NCBI GenBank assembly: GCA_964483695.1
Contig: CAZACZ010000004.1
Span: forward strand, 1-64,000
Length of the DNA: 64,000 bases
DNA from: CAZACZ01 sp964483695
Lineage (GTDB): Bacteria > Deinococcota > Deinococci > Deinococcales > Trueperaceae
Direction: 5' to 3'
Both the position numbers and the translations under genes were made by a program. The notes beneath the pieces are model-generated. The model did not search any database and had not been told where the DNA came from. It was given only the letters and a program-made list of their open reading frames with translations. This document shows, one piece after another, positions 48,945-58,118 of the stretch. Each line of letters starts with the position of its first letter. The first letter of the stretch is position 1.

Positions 48945-49688
48945 ATGTGCGACGTGTTGCTCGTCGTGCCGCATCCCGACGACGAAGCGTTCGGCTGCGG
49001 CGCCCTGTTGGCGCGAACCGCCGCGTCGGGCCGTGGGGTCGCGACGCTCACCCTGACCCGCGGCCGTGCCGGCCGTACCCTCGAACTCTGCACCCGAGCC
49101 GAGCTGCCTGCGGTTCGCGAGCAGGAGCTCAGGACCTCGTTGGCGACGCTCGGCGTGAGCGACGCCACCATCCTCGACTACCCCGACTTCGTGCCCGACG
49201 CGGACCGCGGGATGGACCCCGACCCGGGCCTGGCGGGAGTGGAGCGCGGTCGGCTGGTGGCCGACGTCGCGGCGCACATCGAGCGCACCGCGCCGCGCGT
49301 GGTGCTCACCTTCCCGCCCAACGGCTCCAATGGCCACCCCGACCACATCACGACCCACGAGGTGGTCGTCGAGGCGCTGGCCGGCACGCGCCACCGGGTG
49401 GAACGGCTGTACTACTTCGCCTCCGATCGGCCGTTCGACGGGCCGCAACTCGACGGCTTCCTAGCAGGCGAGGAGATGCGCGCCCGCCACCTCGCGCCGA
49501 CGCACGTGGTCGCCGCCGAGCGCTTCCTCGAGACCAAACTGCGCGCCATCGCGAGTCACCGCACGCAGGCGCTGTCGGTGGTGACGTTCATGGAGCGCTC
49601 CCCGCACCGTCTGGTGATGGAGACGTTCCACCGCGCCGTGCCGCCGGTGGAGCCGGGTGTCGGCACGATCTCCGTCGACGCCCTCTGA
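48945..49688 (+). CDS. LmbE/PIG-L family deacetylase (BshB-like)
   Basis: 247 aa. Zinc motif VVPHPDDEAFGCG at the N terminus and the second motif NGSNGHPDHITTH. The family removes acetyl groups from GlcNAc-linked small molecules; in Deinococcota a frequent role is the GlcNAc-malate deacetylase of bacillithiol synthesis, but bshA and bshC are not in view. ATG 48945 is fixed by the leaderless promoter and by the motif, which normally begins within ten residues of the start. Confidence 0.85.
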   Translation: MCDVLLVVPHPDDEAFGCGALLARTAASGRGVATLTLTRGRAGRTLELCTRAELPAVREQELRTSLATLGVSDATILDYPDFVPDADRGMDPDPGLAGVERGRLVADVAAHIERTAPRVVLTFPPNGSNGHPDHITTHEVVVEALAGTRHRVERLYYFASDRPFDGPQLDGFLAGEEMRARHLAPTHVVAAERFLETKLRAIASHRTQALSVVTFMERSPHRLVMETFHRAVPPVEPGVGTISVDAL

Positions 49689-49728
49689 GGACGCCGCGTC
49701 GCGGGCGCCGGTCCCTGAGGTGTGGTAC

Positions 49729-49762
49729 ATTCCGTGTCCCACACGAAATGCCGTGGTAGCGT
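49729..49762 (+). promoter_or_regulatory. Promoter and 21-bp inverted repeat upstream of the TPR gene
   Basis: ATTCCGTGT (49729-49737) and ACACGAAAT (49741-49749) around CCC: a dyad with one mismatch, 7 nt upstream of -10 TAGCGT (49757-49762), so it covers the -35 region. TAGCGT lies 5 nt before ATG 49768 and 8 nt before ATG 49771. Looks like a repressor site. Confidence 0.5.
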
Positions 49763-49767
49763 GAGCC

Positions 49768-51174
49768 ATGATGTTCCGTCGGTCGCGCAACGTCGACCTC
49801 GAGACGGCGCACGAAGCGCTGGCCCGCGGTCAGTACGACGTCGCCTTCGCGATGCTCGAGAACGCCGTGCGTCGCGGTGGGGCGCGCGGTCAGCACGGCC
49901 CCTACTGGCTGCACCTCGCGGCGCTGTACGCGCTGTACGGTGACGACGGGATCGACAACGGCCAACCCGCCTTGCGCAACGCCGTTACGGCCGACCCCAA
50001 CCTCGTCTCGCACCCGCTGTACCGCGCGCTGTACTGGGAGTTCGCCGCGCTTCGCGGCGCCTCGGTCGGTGACGTCAAGCGCGGCCTGCGCGAGGTCCCC
50101 GCCGACGGCGACCCGACCGCCTCGTACCACGCGGCCTCGGCGCTGTTCGCGGTGGGGGCGTCGCGGAGCTCGGGCAAGACGCTGTCCGCCATCGACGAGG
50201 ACGCCCTACCGGCCTACCTGCGCTGGCGCCGCTGGTCGTTGATGGGCCAGTGTCACGAGGCGATGGGGGAGTGGGAAGAGGCCGCTCTGGCGTTCGCCCG
50301 CGCGGTCGAAGGCGCTCCGCCGCCGGAGAGCGGCGCCGAGCGCTTGAGCTTGGCCGGGGCCTTGATCGAGCTTCAGCGCACCGAAGAGGCGCTCGAGGCG
50401 CTGTCGGCGGTCGACGACGAGCAACTCGGCGACGACGAGCGGGCGGTGCACCGGTACCTGCTGGGCCGGGCGCACCTCGAACTCGACAACCCCAACTTGG
50501 CGCTCGAGTTGTTGCGCGAAGCCGCCGCGCTCGACGAGGGGGCCGGCGAGCCGTCCTACAGCGTGGCGTTCGCGACGGGTCAAGCGTTGGCGGCGTTGGG
50601 GCGGCACGACGAGGCTGCCGACGCGTTCCAGCAGGCGTTGGCCGTTGCGCCAGCCGAGCATCGCGCCTTCACCCAGCACGAGACGGCCTTCGCGCTCACC
50701 GAGTGCGACCGGTTGGCCGAGGCCGAAGGGTTCCTGGCCGAGGTCGTCAGCGACCCGTCGTACTCCCACCGCGCCGAGGCGCTGGCCGACCTGGCCGACG
50801 TGCGCTTCCGCCGAGGCGAGTTCGAGACGGCGCTGACGTTGGCGGAGCAGGCGCTCGAGCTCGGGGCCACCGCCCCGGCGTGCATCACGCTGGGGAACAT
50901 CGCCTACGAGTACTACCGACTCGACGAGGCGGCGAGTTGGTTCGAGCAGGCCATCAGCGCGAGCGCCGCCGGTGACCCGTTCTGGGTCAGCGCGCACCAG
51001 ATGCTGGCCGACCTCTACGCCCAGATGGGGGAGGAGCACTCCTCCCAGGTCCTGCTGCACGCTCGCGCCGCGCTCGAGCACACCGACCCCGCCAGCGAGT
51101 GGTACTTGCCCCTGACGCAGTTCGTCGAGGAGGCCAAGGCCCGGCTCGGCGGCTTCGATCGCTTGTTGAACTAG
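49768..51174 (+). CDS. TPR-repeat protein
   Basis: 468 aa, helical throughout, no signal peptide or membrane helix. At least six TPR-like units are visible from about residue 130 onward (A-L-x-E-L-Q-R-T-E-E-A-L-E-A-L, HDEAADAFQQALAVAP, GEFETALTLAEQALELG, LDEAASWFEQAI). A scaffold or adaptor. It lies 18 nt before the NFACT gene and both are probably co-transcribed, which hints at a ribosome quality-control or envelope link, but the role is unknown. Either ATG 49768 or 49771 could be the leaderless start. Confidence 0.8.
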   Translation: MMFRRSRNVDLETAHEALARGQYDVAFAMLENAVRRGGARGQHGPYWLHLAALYALYGDDGIDNGQPALRNAVTADPNLVSHPLYRALYWEFAALRGASVGDVKRGLREVPADGDPTASYHAASALFAVGASRSSGKTLSAIDEDALPAYLRWRRWSLMGQCHEAMGEWEEAALAFARAVEGAPPPESGAERLSLAGALIELQRTEEALEALSAVDDEQLGDDERAVHRYLLGRAHLELDNPNLALELLREAAALDEGAGEPSYSVAFATGQALAALGRHDEAADAFQQALAVAPAEHRAFTQHETAFALTECDRLAEAEGFLAEVVSDPSYSHRAEALADLADVRFRRGEFETALTLAEQALELGATAPACITLGNIAYEYYRLDEAASWFEQAISASAAGDPFWVSAHQMLADLYAQMGEEHSSQVLLHARAALEHTDPASEWYLPLTQFVEEAKARLGGFDRLLN

Positions 51175-51192
51175 GAAGGACGGCCCGCGAAG

Positions 51193-52779
51193 GTGGAAGG
51201 GCTCCTCATCGCCGAGGTGCTGCGCGACCTCGCGCCGCTCCTGCCCGCCGAGCGCCTGGCGTGGCGCTTCCCGGACGACCGCACCGCGGTACTGCCGGTG
51301 GCGGGCGACGTCTCGCTGTGGATCGTCAGTCGCCCGCCGCGGCCGCGCATCGGGCTGCAGCCCGGCGCGCCAGCTGCCACGCCGACCCGCACGCCGTTCC
51401 AAGCGCAGCTCTCCGCGCACGCGGTGGGTCCGCTGGTGGCCGTGCGCCAGACGGCGCTCGATCGGGTGGTGTGGCTGCGCTTCGGAGCCGGGGAGGGGTT
51501 CGTGCCGCGCCCCCCCATCGATCTGGTGGTCGAACTCACCGGCCGCAACGCCAACCTGATCCTGGTCGACGACCGCGGGACCGTCGTCGGCGTGGAACGG
51601 CAGGTGCTGGCCGACCGCAACCGCTACCGCCAGCTGAGGCCAGGCGTCGCCTACCGACCGCCTCCGCCCTACCGCAAGCTCGACCCACGCGCCGTCGACG
51701 ACGCGACCCTGATGCAGGCGCTGCGCGGGAGGTCGTTGGCGGAGGTGCCTAGGTTGATCGACGGCGTCGGCCCGGAGGCGGTGGCGGCGCTCGCCGCCGC
51801 CCTGGCGCAAGATCCCGCCGAAGTGGGGGACGTCGAACGCCTGGTACGCGAACTGCGGGCGCTGGTCCGGGCCCCCGCGGCGTACGTGGCGGCGACGAGC
51901 GGACCGATCGACGTCGCCGAGGTCCGCGCCGAGGAGCGCCGGCAGCGTTGGCGCGCCGTGGCGCGGGGCGAGGCGGAGCGCGCCGTCGAGGTAGCCGACA
52001 AGCGTGTCGCGGACGCCGAGCATGCCATCGAGGCCGCCGACGACGCGCGCCGCCTGCGCGGCGAAGCCGACCTGCTGCTGGCCCATGCGGGGCGCGTGCC
52101 GGCCGGCGCGAGCGAGGTGACGCTTCCGGCCTTCGAGGGAGGCGAGGCCAGCTTGACGCTCGACCCCCGGCTCGACGCCGCCGCCAACGCGCGCGTCCGC
52201 TACGACCGCGCGAAGCGGCGCGAGGCGCGGGCCGCGCGCGCGCGCCGGCAAGCCGCCGACCTGCAACGCGCCCTGGACGAAGCGCGCGCGCGCCTCGCGA
52301 CCGTGGAGACCCTGAGCGACGACGAGCTCCGCCACGCCGCCGAGCGCATCGAGCGGGAGCGCGGCCGAGTGGCCGAAGCGCCCACGCTGCCGGGCGTACG
52401 GTTCCGGGACCAGCGAGGCTTCGAGGTGGTCGTCGGCCGCAACGCGCGCGACAACGAGGCCGTGACGTTCCGCGTGGCACGTTCGCGCGACGTGTGGCTG
52501 CATGCGCAGGGGTACCGCGGAGCGCACGTGGTGATCCGCAGCGAGGGCCGCGAGGTACCGTTCGACACCGTCCTGTTCGCGGCGCGGCTGGCGGCCGGGT
52601 TCTCCGAGGCGAAAGCCGAGCAACGCGTGGCGGTCGACTACACCCCGCGCAAGCACGTGTGGAGGGTGAAGGGGGGCGCACCGGGCGCGGTGCACTTCAG
52701 CCAGCACCGCACCGTGGTGGTGCGCCCGGCGCGCGACGACGCCGGTGCCTCCGCCGCCGAAGCCGACGACGGCTCGTGA
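51193..52779 (+). CDS. rqcH: NFACT-family ribosome-associated protein (RqcH/FpbA-like)
   Basis: 528 aa, somewhat shorter than Bacillus RqcH (about 570). NFACT-N domain (about 1-200: EVLRDLAPLLPAERLAW, ELTGRNANLILVDDRGTVVG), coiled-coil middle (about 240-400), NFACT-R C-terminal domain (VVVGRNARDNEAVTFRVARSRDVWLHAQGYRGAHVVIR). RqcH binds split 50S subunits with a peptidyl-tRNA and adds Ala tails; older annotation calls it fibronectin-binding protein. GTG 51193 follows GGAAGG by about 11 nt, so the ribosome site is weak and coupling to the TPR gene is likely. Confidence 0.88.
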   Translation: MEGLLIAEVLRDLAPLLPAERLAWRFPDDRTAVLPVAGDVSLWIVSRPPRPRIGLQPGAPAATPTRTPFQAQLSAHAVGPLVAVRQTALDRVVWLRFGAGEGFVPRPPIDLVVELTGRNANLILVDDRGTVVGVERQVLADRNRYRQLRPGVAYRPPPPYRKLDPRAVDDATLMQALRGRSLAEVPRLIDGVGPEAVAALAAALAQDPAEVGDVERLVRELRALVRAPAAYVAATSGPIDVAEVRAEERRQRWRAVARGEAERAVEVADKRVADAEHAIEAADDARRLRGEADLLLAHAGRVPAGASEVTLPAFEGGEASLTLDPRLDAAANARVRYDRAKRREARAARARRQAADLQRALDEARARLATVETLSDDELRHAAERIERERGRVAEAPTLPGVRFRDQRGFEVVVGRNARDNEAVTFRVARSRDVWLHAQGYRGAHVVIRSEGREVPFDTVLFAARLAAGFSEAKAEQRVAVDYTPRKHVWRVKGGAPGAVHFSQHRTVVVRPARDDAGASAAEADDGS

Positions 52780-52847
52780 CGCCGGGGCCGCGGCGCGGGC
52801 CCCGAGAACCGCGGAGTGGCCCGCGTGCCGCCGGCCGCGTCGAGGGC

Positions 52848-52853
52848 TAGACT
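52848..52853 (+). promoter_or_regulatory. -10 element TAGACT, leaderless MFS gene
   Basis: TAGACT ends 7 nt before ATG 52861. Confidence 0.65.
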
Positions 52854-52860
52854 GTTCCGG

Positions 52861-54069
52861 ATGGAATCATCGCTCCCTGGCCGACCCCGCGCCAATGCCG
52901 GCCTCACGGCCGCCGCCAGCGTGCCGCTGCTGCTGCTCTTGGTACACGCCACCAACGACGCCTTCACCGGCATGTTGGCAGCGCTGCTCCCCACTCTGCG
53001 CGAGCGCCTGGCGGTCGGCGAGTCGACGTTGGCGCTGTTCGTCGCGACGCTGTCGTTCAGCTCGTCGGTGCTGCAGCCGTTGCTGGGGGGCGTGGCCGAT
53101 CGCGTCGGCCGGCGCACCATGGCGGTGCTCGGGATCGTCACCAGCTCGGTGGTGTTGAGCTTGATGGGGATCGTCCCCTCGGCCGTGGCGCTGTTCGCGC
53201 TGCTGCTGGTGGGCGGCCTGGGATCGGCCGCCTTCCACCCGGCTGGCACCGCCCTGATGCGGCAGGTCGGTGGGGGTATGAAGGAGCTCGCGGTGGCCGC
53301 CTTCAGCTCGGCCGGCACCATCGGCCTGGCCTTCGGTCCGGTGGTGATCCTGACGTTGGTGCGCCGCGTGGGGTTGCAGGCCTCGCCGGTGCTGATGATC
53401 CCCGGCGTGGTGCTCGGCGTGGCGCTGGCGTTGGCGCTGCCACGCACCAGGGCAGAGGGCACGCCGCGCCGCATCGCGTTCCTCGACCCACGGCTGGTCT
53501 GGAGCCCGATCGGTCTGCTCAGCCTCGCCGGCATCCTGCGCAGCCTGTCGTTCGTGACGTTCAACAACGCCGTGCCGCTGTGGCTGGTCGAGGCGCACGG
53601 CGTGGCGCCGGACGCCGCCGTCATCGCTGCCACGTTGGCGGCGTTCTCCGTCGGGGCCGGCGTGGGCGGCCTCGGTGCCGGCGCCCTGGCCACGCGCTTC
53701 TCGCGCCGAACGCTGATGGTGGGTGCGATGGCGTTGGCGGCGCCCGCCATGCTGGCCATCTTCGTGGTGACGCCGGGGACGTGGGCGTACTACCTGGTGG
53801 TGGTGTTGGGAGGGGTGCTAGCGAACGCCGCGGTGCCGCTCCTGATCGTGAGCGCGCAGGACCTGGCGCCCGGCAGCATGGGTGCGGCGTCCGGCATGTT
53901 GATGGGGTTCACCTGGGGATCGGCCGGCGTGCTCTACCTCGGTATCGGCGTGCTCCAGGAGACGATCGGCTTGGCGTCGAGCATGGCGTTGGCCTTCGCC
54001 ATGCTGCTTCCCGCCGCGCTCATCGCGGGTGCGGTGCTGGCGCGCGAACGCGCGGTCGTGGTGGCGTAG
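52861..54069 (+). CDS. MFS transporter (Fsr/fosmidomycin-resistance-like)
   Basis: 402 aa, twelve membrane helices in two halves. The loop 2-3 signature GGVADRVGRRTM is present, and the layout (HATNDAFTGMLAALLPTLRERL start) is like the Fsr/YfnA group of drug efflux proteins. No regulator is adjacent. Substrate unknown; a drug or metabolite exporter is the likely class. Confidence 0.85.
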   Translation: MESSLPGRPRANAGLTAAASVPLLLLLVHATNDAFTGMLAALLPTLRERLAVGESTLALFVATLSFSSSVLQPLLGGVADRVGRRTMAVLGIVTSSVVLSLMGIVPSAVALFALLLVGGLGSAAFHPAGTALMRQVGGGMKELAVAAFSSAGTIGLAFGPVVILTLVRRVGLQASPVLMIPGVVLGVALALALPRTRAEGTPRRIAFLDPRLVWSPIGLLSLAGILRSLSFVTFNNAVPLWLVEAHGVAPDAAVIAATLAAFSVGAGVGGLGAGALATRFSRRTLMVGAMALAAPAMLAIFVVTPGTWAYYLVVVLGGVLANAAVPLLIVSAQDLAPGSMGAASGMLMGFTWGSAGVLYLGIGVLQETIGLASSMALAFAMLLPAALIAGAVLARERAVVVA

Positions 54070-54090
54070 CACCAGGTCGGGCGCAACGAC

Positions 54091-55011
54091 TCAGGCGCGA
54101 CCGGCGGAGCCGAACACCCGCATTCGTTCGGCGACCACTTGGCGCATCTCGTCCCTTGCCGGCCCGAGGATCTTGCGCGGGTCGAACTCTTTGGGTTGCG
54201 CCTGCAGCACCTCGCGTATCCGGGTGGTGAACGCCAGCCTCAGGTCGGTATCGGTGTTGATCTTGGCGATGCCCTCGCGCACCGCCTGGCGCACGTCGTC
54301 CTCGTGGATGCCGGCGGCGTCCCCCAAGTCCCCCCCGGCAGCGCGCAGGCGCGCCACCAGCGACGCTGGCACACCGGACGCACCGTGCATCACCAGCGGA
54401 TGCGGGATGCGTGCGGCGATCGCGCGGATGCGGTCGTGGTCGATGAACGGACGCCCCTTGCCCTTGTAGGCGCCGTGCGAGGTGCCGATGGCCACCGCGA
54501 GGTAGTCCGCGCCGCTCTCCTGCATGAAGCGATCTGCCTCGTCCGGCTTGGTGAGGGTGGCCTCCTCGGCGCTCACCACGACGTGCTCCTCGATCCCTCC
54601 GAGACGGCCGATCTCGGCCTCGACCGTCACCCCGACCGCGTGGGCGGCTTCGACCACCCGGCGCGTCTCGCGCACGTTGACGGTCTCGTCCTCGTGCGAC
54701 ATGTCGATCATCACCGAGGTGAACCCCAGGCGCAGCGCCCGCAAGCAGGAGGCGTAGCTCGAGCCGTGGTCGAGGTGGATGGCGACCGGGACCGTGGCAC
54801 CGTGCGCCAAGTAGCGCACCACCTCGACCAGGGCAGGACCGCCGAACTTCAGCGCCCCCTCCGACAGCGCGACGATGACGGGGCTGCGGGTCTCCTCGGC
54901 CGCCTCCACGATCGCCTGGGTGATCTCGAGGTCGTTGGTGTTGAACGCGCCGACGCCGTAGCCGCCGTCGCGCGCAGCGCGCAGGATGTCGAGTCCGGTG
55001 ACGAGTGCCAT
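54091..55011 (-). CDS. fba: Class II fructose-1,6-bisphosphate aldolase
   Basis: 306 aa. Zinc and substrate residues: FNTNDLEITQAI, IHLDHGSS with the zinc His, EAEIGRLGG, MHGASGVP and NTDTDLR. It splits fructose bisphosphate into two triose phosphates. ATG 55011 is leaderless: TATACT ends 7 nt upstream. Next upstream is the mqnB fragment with the assembly gap. Confidence 0.95.
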   Translation of the reverse strand: MALVTGLDILRAARDGGYGVGAFNTNDLEITQAIVEAAEETRSPVIVALSEGALKFGGPALVEVVRYLAHGATVPVAIHLDHGSSYASCLRALRLGFTSVMIDMSHEDETVNVRETRRVVEAAHAVGVTVEAEIGRLGGIEEHVVVSAEEATLTKPDEADRFMQESGADYLAVAIGTSHGAYKGKGRPFIDHDRIRAIAARIPHPLVMHGASGVPASLVARLRAAGGDLGDAAGIHEDDVRQAVREGIAKINTDTDLRLAFTTRIREVLQAQPKEFDPRKILGPARDEMRQVVAERMRVFGSAGRA

Positions 55012-55018
55012 GGGGCAG

Positions 55019-55024
55019 AGTATA
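55019..55024 (-). promoter_or_regulatory. -10 element TATACT, leaderless fba
   Basis: TATACT on the minus strand, 7 nt before ATG 55011. Confidence 0.65.
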
Positions 55025-55036
55025 CGTGCCGCACGC

Positions 55037-55459
55037 TCAGCGACCGCTNNNNNNNNNNNNNNNNNNNNNNNNNNNNNNNNNNNNNNNNNNNNNNNNNNNN
55101 NNNNNNNNNNNNNNNNNNNNNNNNNNNNNNNNNNNNNNNNNNNNNNNNAGGTGCACCTCGGCGGTGGCCAACGCGACGTCGCCCACCGCGAGCCCGGCGC
55201 CGCGGTACGCGCCGCCGATGCCGCAGAGCAGGACCGCGCGCGGACGCGTCCGCTCGATCGCCAAGGCGGTGGCCGCCGCGGCGTTCGCCTTCCCGACGCC
55301 GGTGGTGACGACGTCCACCAGCTGGCCGTCGATCGCGCCATGGCGCAGCCGCGGCCAGCCGGCCGCACCACCCGGGTGCGGCGCGTGTGCGGACGGGCGC
55401 GCTTCGAGCAGGTCGAGCAGCGGCCCGAGTTCCAAGTCGGTGGCGGCGGCGAGGAGCAC
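55037..55459 (-). CDS. mqnB: Futalosine hydrolase MqnB, interrupted by assembly gap 2
   Basis: About 100 N-terminal residues are readable (55149-55459): LLAAATDLELGPLL, GVGKANAAAATALAIE, CGIGGAYRGAGLAVGDVALATAEVH, the nucleosidase fold of the MqnB/MTA-nucleosidase group. The rest lies in the N run (55049-55148). The family needs about 115 more residues, roughly 345 nt, so the 100 N must be a placeholder for a longer gap or the gene is truncated. The frame happens to reach a TGA at 55037 across the N. The start is a tentative GTG 55459, 17 nt after the ftsY stop. It makes dehypoxanthine futalosine for menaquinone. Confidence 0.75.
   Translation of the reverse strand: MLLAAATDLELGPLLDLLEARPSAHAPHPGGAAGWPRLRHGAIDGQLVDVVTTGVGKANAAAATALAIERTRPRAVLLCGIGGAYRGAGLAVGDVALATAEVHXXXXXXXXXXXXXXXXXXXXXXXXXXXXXXXXXXSGR
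55049..55148. other. Assembly gap 2 (100 N)
   Basis: Exactly 100 N inside mqnB. Unlike the other two gaps, no tandem repeat is visible on either flank. Confidence 0.98.
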
Positions 55460-55475
55460 GAGCGCGACGAAGGAA

Positions 55476-56405
55476 CTAGGCGGCCCGTGCCGGCATGTCG
55501 AGCAGCGCCCGCACGTACGCAGCGGCGTCGTACGGCTGGAGGTCGTCCTGCTGCTCGCCGACGCCGATGAACTTGATCGGGAGCCCGAGCTCGCGCGTGA
55601 TCGGCAGCAGGATGCCGCCCTTGGCGGTGCCATCGAGCTTGGTGACGATCACCCCGGTCAGGCCCACGGCGTCGTGGAAGCGCCGCGCCTGCTCGAGACC
55701 GTTCTGGCCGGTGACCGCGTCGAGCACCAACCAGACGTCCTTCGGCTCGTGCTCGTCTGCCTTGGCGATGACGCGCTTGACCTTCTTCAGCTCCTCCATC
55801 AGGTTGTGCTTGGTGTGCAGGCGGCCGGCGGTGTCGACCAGCAGCAGGTCCATGTTCCGCGCCTTGCGTTGCTGCGCCGCCTCGAACGCGACCGCGCCGG
55901 GATCGCCCCCATCGGGGCCCGTGACGGTGGGGATGCCGAGGCGCTCGCCCCACACCGCCAACTGCGCGCTCCCCGCCGCGCGGAAGGTATCCCCGGCGGC
56001 GAACAGCACGCGCCGGCCGTGACGCTGGTAGTAGGCGCCGACCTTGGCGATGGTGGTGGTCTTGCCGACGCCGTTCACGCCGACGACCATCACCACCTTC
56101 CCGGCCGGCTCGATCACGTTGCGGGTGACGTCGAGCTGGAAGCCGACGCGACGCAGCTTCTGGCGCATCCGATCGGGCTCCAGCTGATCCAGCAGCGCCT
56201 TCTCGAGCGCGTCCTGGAACGAGGTCCCGCGCTCGCGCTCCTCCTTCGCCCCCGCTACTACCTCGGCCGCCAGCTTGGCGCCGACGTCGGCGCCGATGAG
56301 GGCGAACTCGAGATCGTCCCAGTCCATCTCCCAGTGCGTGGCGCCGCCGGAGATGGCGGCGCGCGTGCGGCCAAGGCCCTGGCGCAGACGATCGAACCAA
56401 CTCAC
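55476..56405 (-). CDS. ftsY: Signal recognition particle receptor FtsY
   Basis: 309 aa, N and G domains only; the acidic A domain of Proteobacteria is absent, as usual for this phylum. GTPase motifs: G1 GVNGVGKTTTIAK, DTFRAAGSAQL, G3 VDTAGRL, TKLDGTAKGG. GTG 56405 overlaps the gltX stop (GTGA). It docks SRP-ribosome complexes at the membrane. Confidence 0.96.
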   Translation of the reverse strand: MSWFDRLRQGLGRTRAAISGGATHWEMDWDDLEFALIGADVGAKLAAEVVAGAKEERERGTSFQDALEKALLDQLEPDRMRQKLRRVGFQLDVTRNVIEPAGKVVMVVGVNGVGKTTTIAKVGAYYQRHGRRVLFAAGDTFRAAGSAQLAVWGERLGIPTVTGPDGGDPGAVAFEAAQQRKARNMDLLLVDTAGRLHTKHNLMEELKKVKRVIAKADEHEPKDVWLVLDAVTGQNGLEQARRFHDAVGLTGVIVTKLDGTAKGGILLPITRELGLPIKFIGVGEQQDDLQPYDAAAYVRALLDMPARAA

Positions 56406-57979
56406 CGCGACGGTTCCCCTTCCGAGCCGACGTTGGCGGGTGCTCCGACGCTCTTCACGTGCGGCCGCGCCGCCTCGGCGGCGGCGGCCTTGCGCGCCTT
56501 CTCCTCCTCCAAGAGCCGCTGCGGGTCATCGTCCGGCAGGCCGGCGTCGATGAACGTCAAGGCCTGCCCGATGCGGTCGAGCGCCTTGCGCTTGCCCAGG
56601 ATCACGATGAGGTCGGTGACGCCCGGGGCGTTGGTGGTGCCGGTGAGCGCCGCGCGCAGCGGCATCAGCACCTTGCCCATGGGCACGGCCTGGGCTTGGA
56701 CGTAGTCACGCAGCATGTCCTCGACGCCGTCGAAGTCGAAGAACTCGACCATCGACAGCTCGCGCTCGACGTCCTGCAGGTACCCCTGGCCGGCGGCCAG
56801 CTGCTTGCGGGCCGATTCGTCGTAGCGCACCTTGTCCTGGAAGAAGTAGCCGGACTGCTGCGCGAGCTCGACCAGCGTCTCGGCGCGCGGTCGCAGCACG
56901 TCGACGACGTCGAGCAGGTAGTCGTCGTCGTCCCAGTGGTACCCCTCCATGCGCAGGAGCGGAGCGGCGCGGCGCGCCACCTCCTCGAGCGGCAGCAGGT
57001 CGCGGAGGTACTTGGCGTTGACGTAGCGCAGCTTCTTGAGGTCGAAGATCGGTCCGCCCAGCGACACGCGGTCGATGTCGAAGCTCGCGATCATCTCGTC
57101 CACGCTGAAGAACTCGCGACCGTCCGGCATCGACCATCCCATGGTGGCGAGGAAGTTGAGCAGCGCCTCTGGCAGGATGCCCTGCTTGCGGTACGAGTCG
57201 ACCGAGGTGTCGAGCTTGCGCTTGCTCACCTTGCTGCGGTCCGGGTTCCGCAGGAGCGGCATGTGCACGAACTCGGGGAGGCCCCAGCCGAACGCCTGGT
57301 AGAGCAGCACGTGGATCGGCGTGCTGGAGATCCACTCCTCGGCGCGGATGACGTGGGTGACGCCCATGAGATGGTCGTCCACGACGTTGGCCAGGTGGTA
57401 GGTGGGGTACCCATCGCTCTTCAGCAGCACCGGGTCGCGGACTTCCTGGTTGGGGATGGTGACGTCGCCGCGCAGCCGGTCGCGGAAGGTGGTGGCGCCG
57501 TCGTCGGGCGTCACGAGGCGCACCACGTGCGCCTCGCCGGCGGCGGCGCGGCGCTCCTGCTCGTCTCGAGCGACGTCGCGGCCGCGTCCGTCGTAGCCGA
57601 GCGGCTTGCCGAGGCGCTTCTGCTCGAGGCGCATGGCGTCGAGCTCCTCGGACGTCTCGAAGGCGCGGTACGCCTTGCCGCTGGCGAGCAACGTCGCGAC
57701 ATGGGAGCGGTAGATCTCGGTCCGCTCGCTCTGACGGTACGGGCCGTTCGGTCCGCCGCGCACGGGGCCCTCGTCCGGTGTGATGCCGAGCCACGCGAAC
57801 ATCTCGAGGATGCGCCCTTCGGCGCCCTCCTGGTACCGCTGGCGATCCGTGTCTTCCAACCGGAAGATGAAGCGCCCGCCGTGCTGCTTCGCGAAGACAT
57901 GGTTGAACAAGCCGATGTACGCCGTGCCCACGTGCGGGTCGCCGGTCGGCGATGGTGCGATGCGAGTGACGACTTCCAT
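56402..57979 (-). CDS. gltX: Glutamyl-tRNA synthetase
   Basis: 525 aa class I synthetase. RIAPSPTGDPHVGTAYIGLFN (HIGH-like), and SKVSKRKLD as the KMSKS-type loop, with the alpha-helical anticodon domain behind. The C-terminal 30 residues are an Ala/Glu/Lys-rich extension. ATG 57979 has GGAGG 7 nt upstream. Given gatC in the window, the enzyme may be non-discriminating, but this cannot be read from the sequence. First gene of gltX-ftsY-mqnB. Confidence 0.96.
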   Translation of the reverse strand: MEVVTRIAPSPTGDPHVGTAYIGLFNHVFAKQHGGRFIFRLEDTDRQRYQEGAEGRILEMFAWLGITPDEGPVRGGPNGPYRQSERTEIYRSHVATLLASGKAYRAFETSEELDAMRLEQKRLGKPLGYDGRGRDVARDEQERRAAAGEAHVVRLVTPDDGATTFRDRLRGDVTIPNQEVRDPVLLKSDGYPTYHLANVVDDHLMGVTHVIRAEEWISSTPIHVLLYQAFGWGLPEFVHMPLLRNPDRSKVSKRKLDTSVDSYRKQGILPEALLNFLATMGWSMPDGREFFSVDEMIASFDIDRVSLGGPIFDLKKLRYVNAKYLRDLLPLEEVARRAAPLLRMEGYHWDDDDYLLDVVDVLRPRAETLVELAQQSGYFFQDKVRYDESARKQLAAGQGYLQDVERELSMVEFFDFDGVEDMLRDYVQAQAVPMGKVLMPLRAALTGTTNAPGVTDLIVILGKRKALDRIGQALTFIDAGLPDDDPQRLLEEEKARKAAAAEAARPHVKSVGAPANVGSEGEPSR

Positions 57980-58000
57980 GCAGGCGCCTCCTACGGGGGC

Positions 58001-58006
58001 ATCATA
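58001..58006 (-). promoter_or_regulatory. -10 element TATGAT of gltX
   Basis: TATGAT on the minus strand, 21 nt before ATG 57979; short leader with GGAGG. Confidence 0.5.
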
Positions 58007-58118
58007 GCCTAGCGTCCGGCGCCGCCCGTGTCGCGCTTCGGAGCGTCCCAGGCGCGGTTCCGGCCGTCGTGCGGGGCGCTCGGCGCGGCCGATGGACGCC
58101 TGTGTCGGTGGCCGAAGC

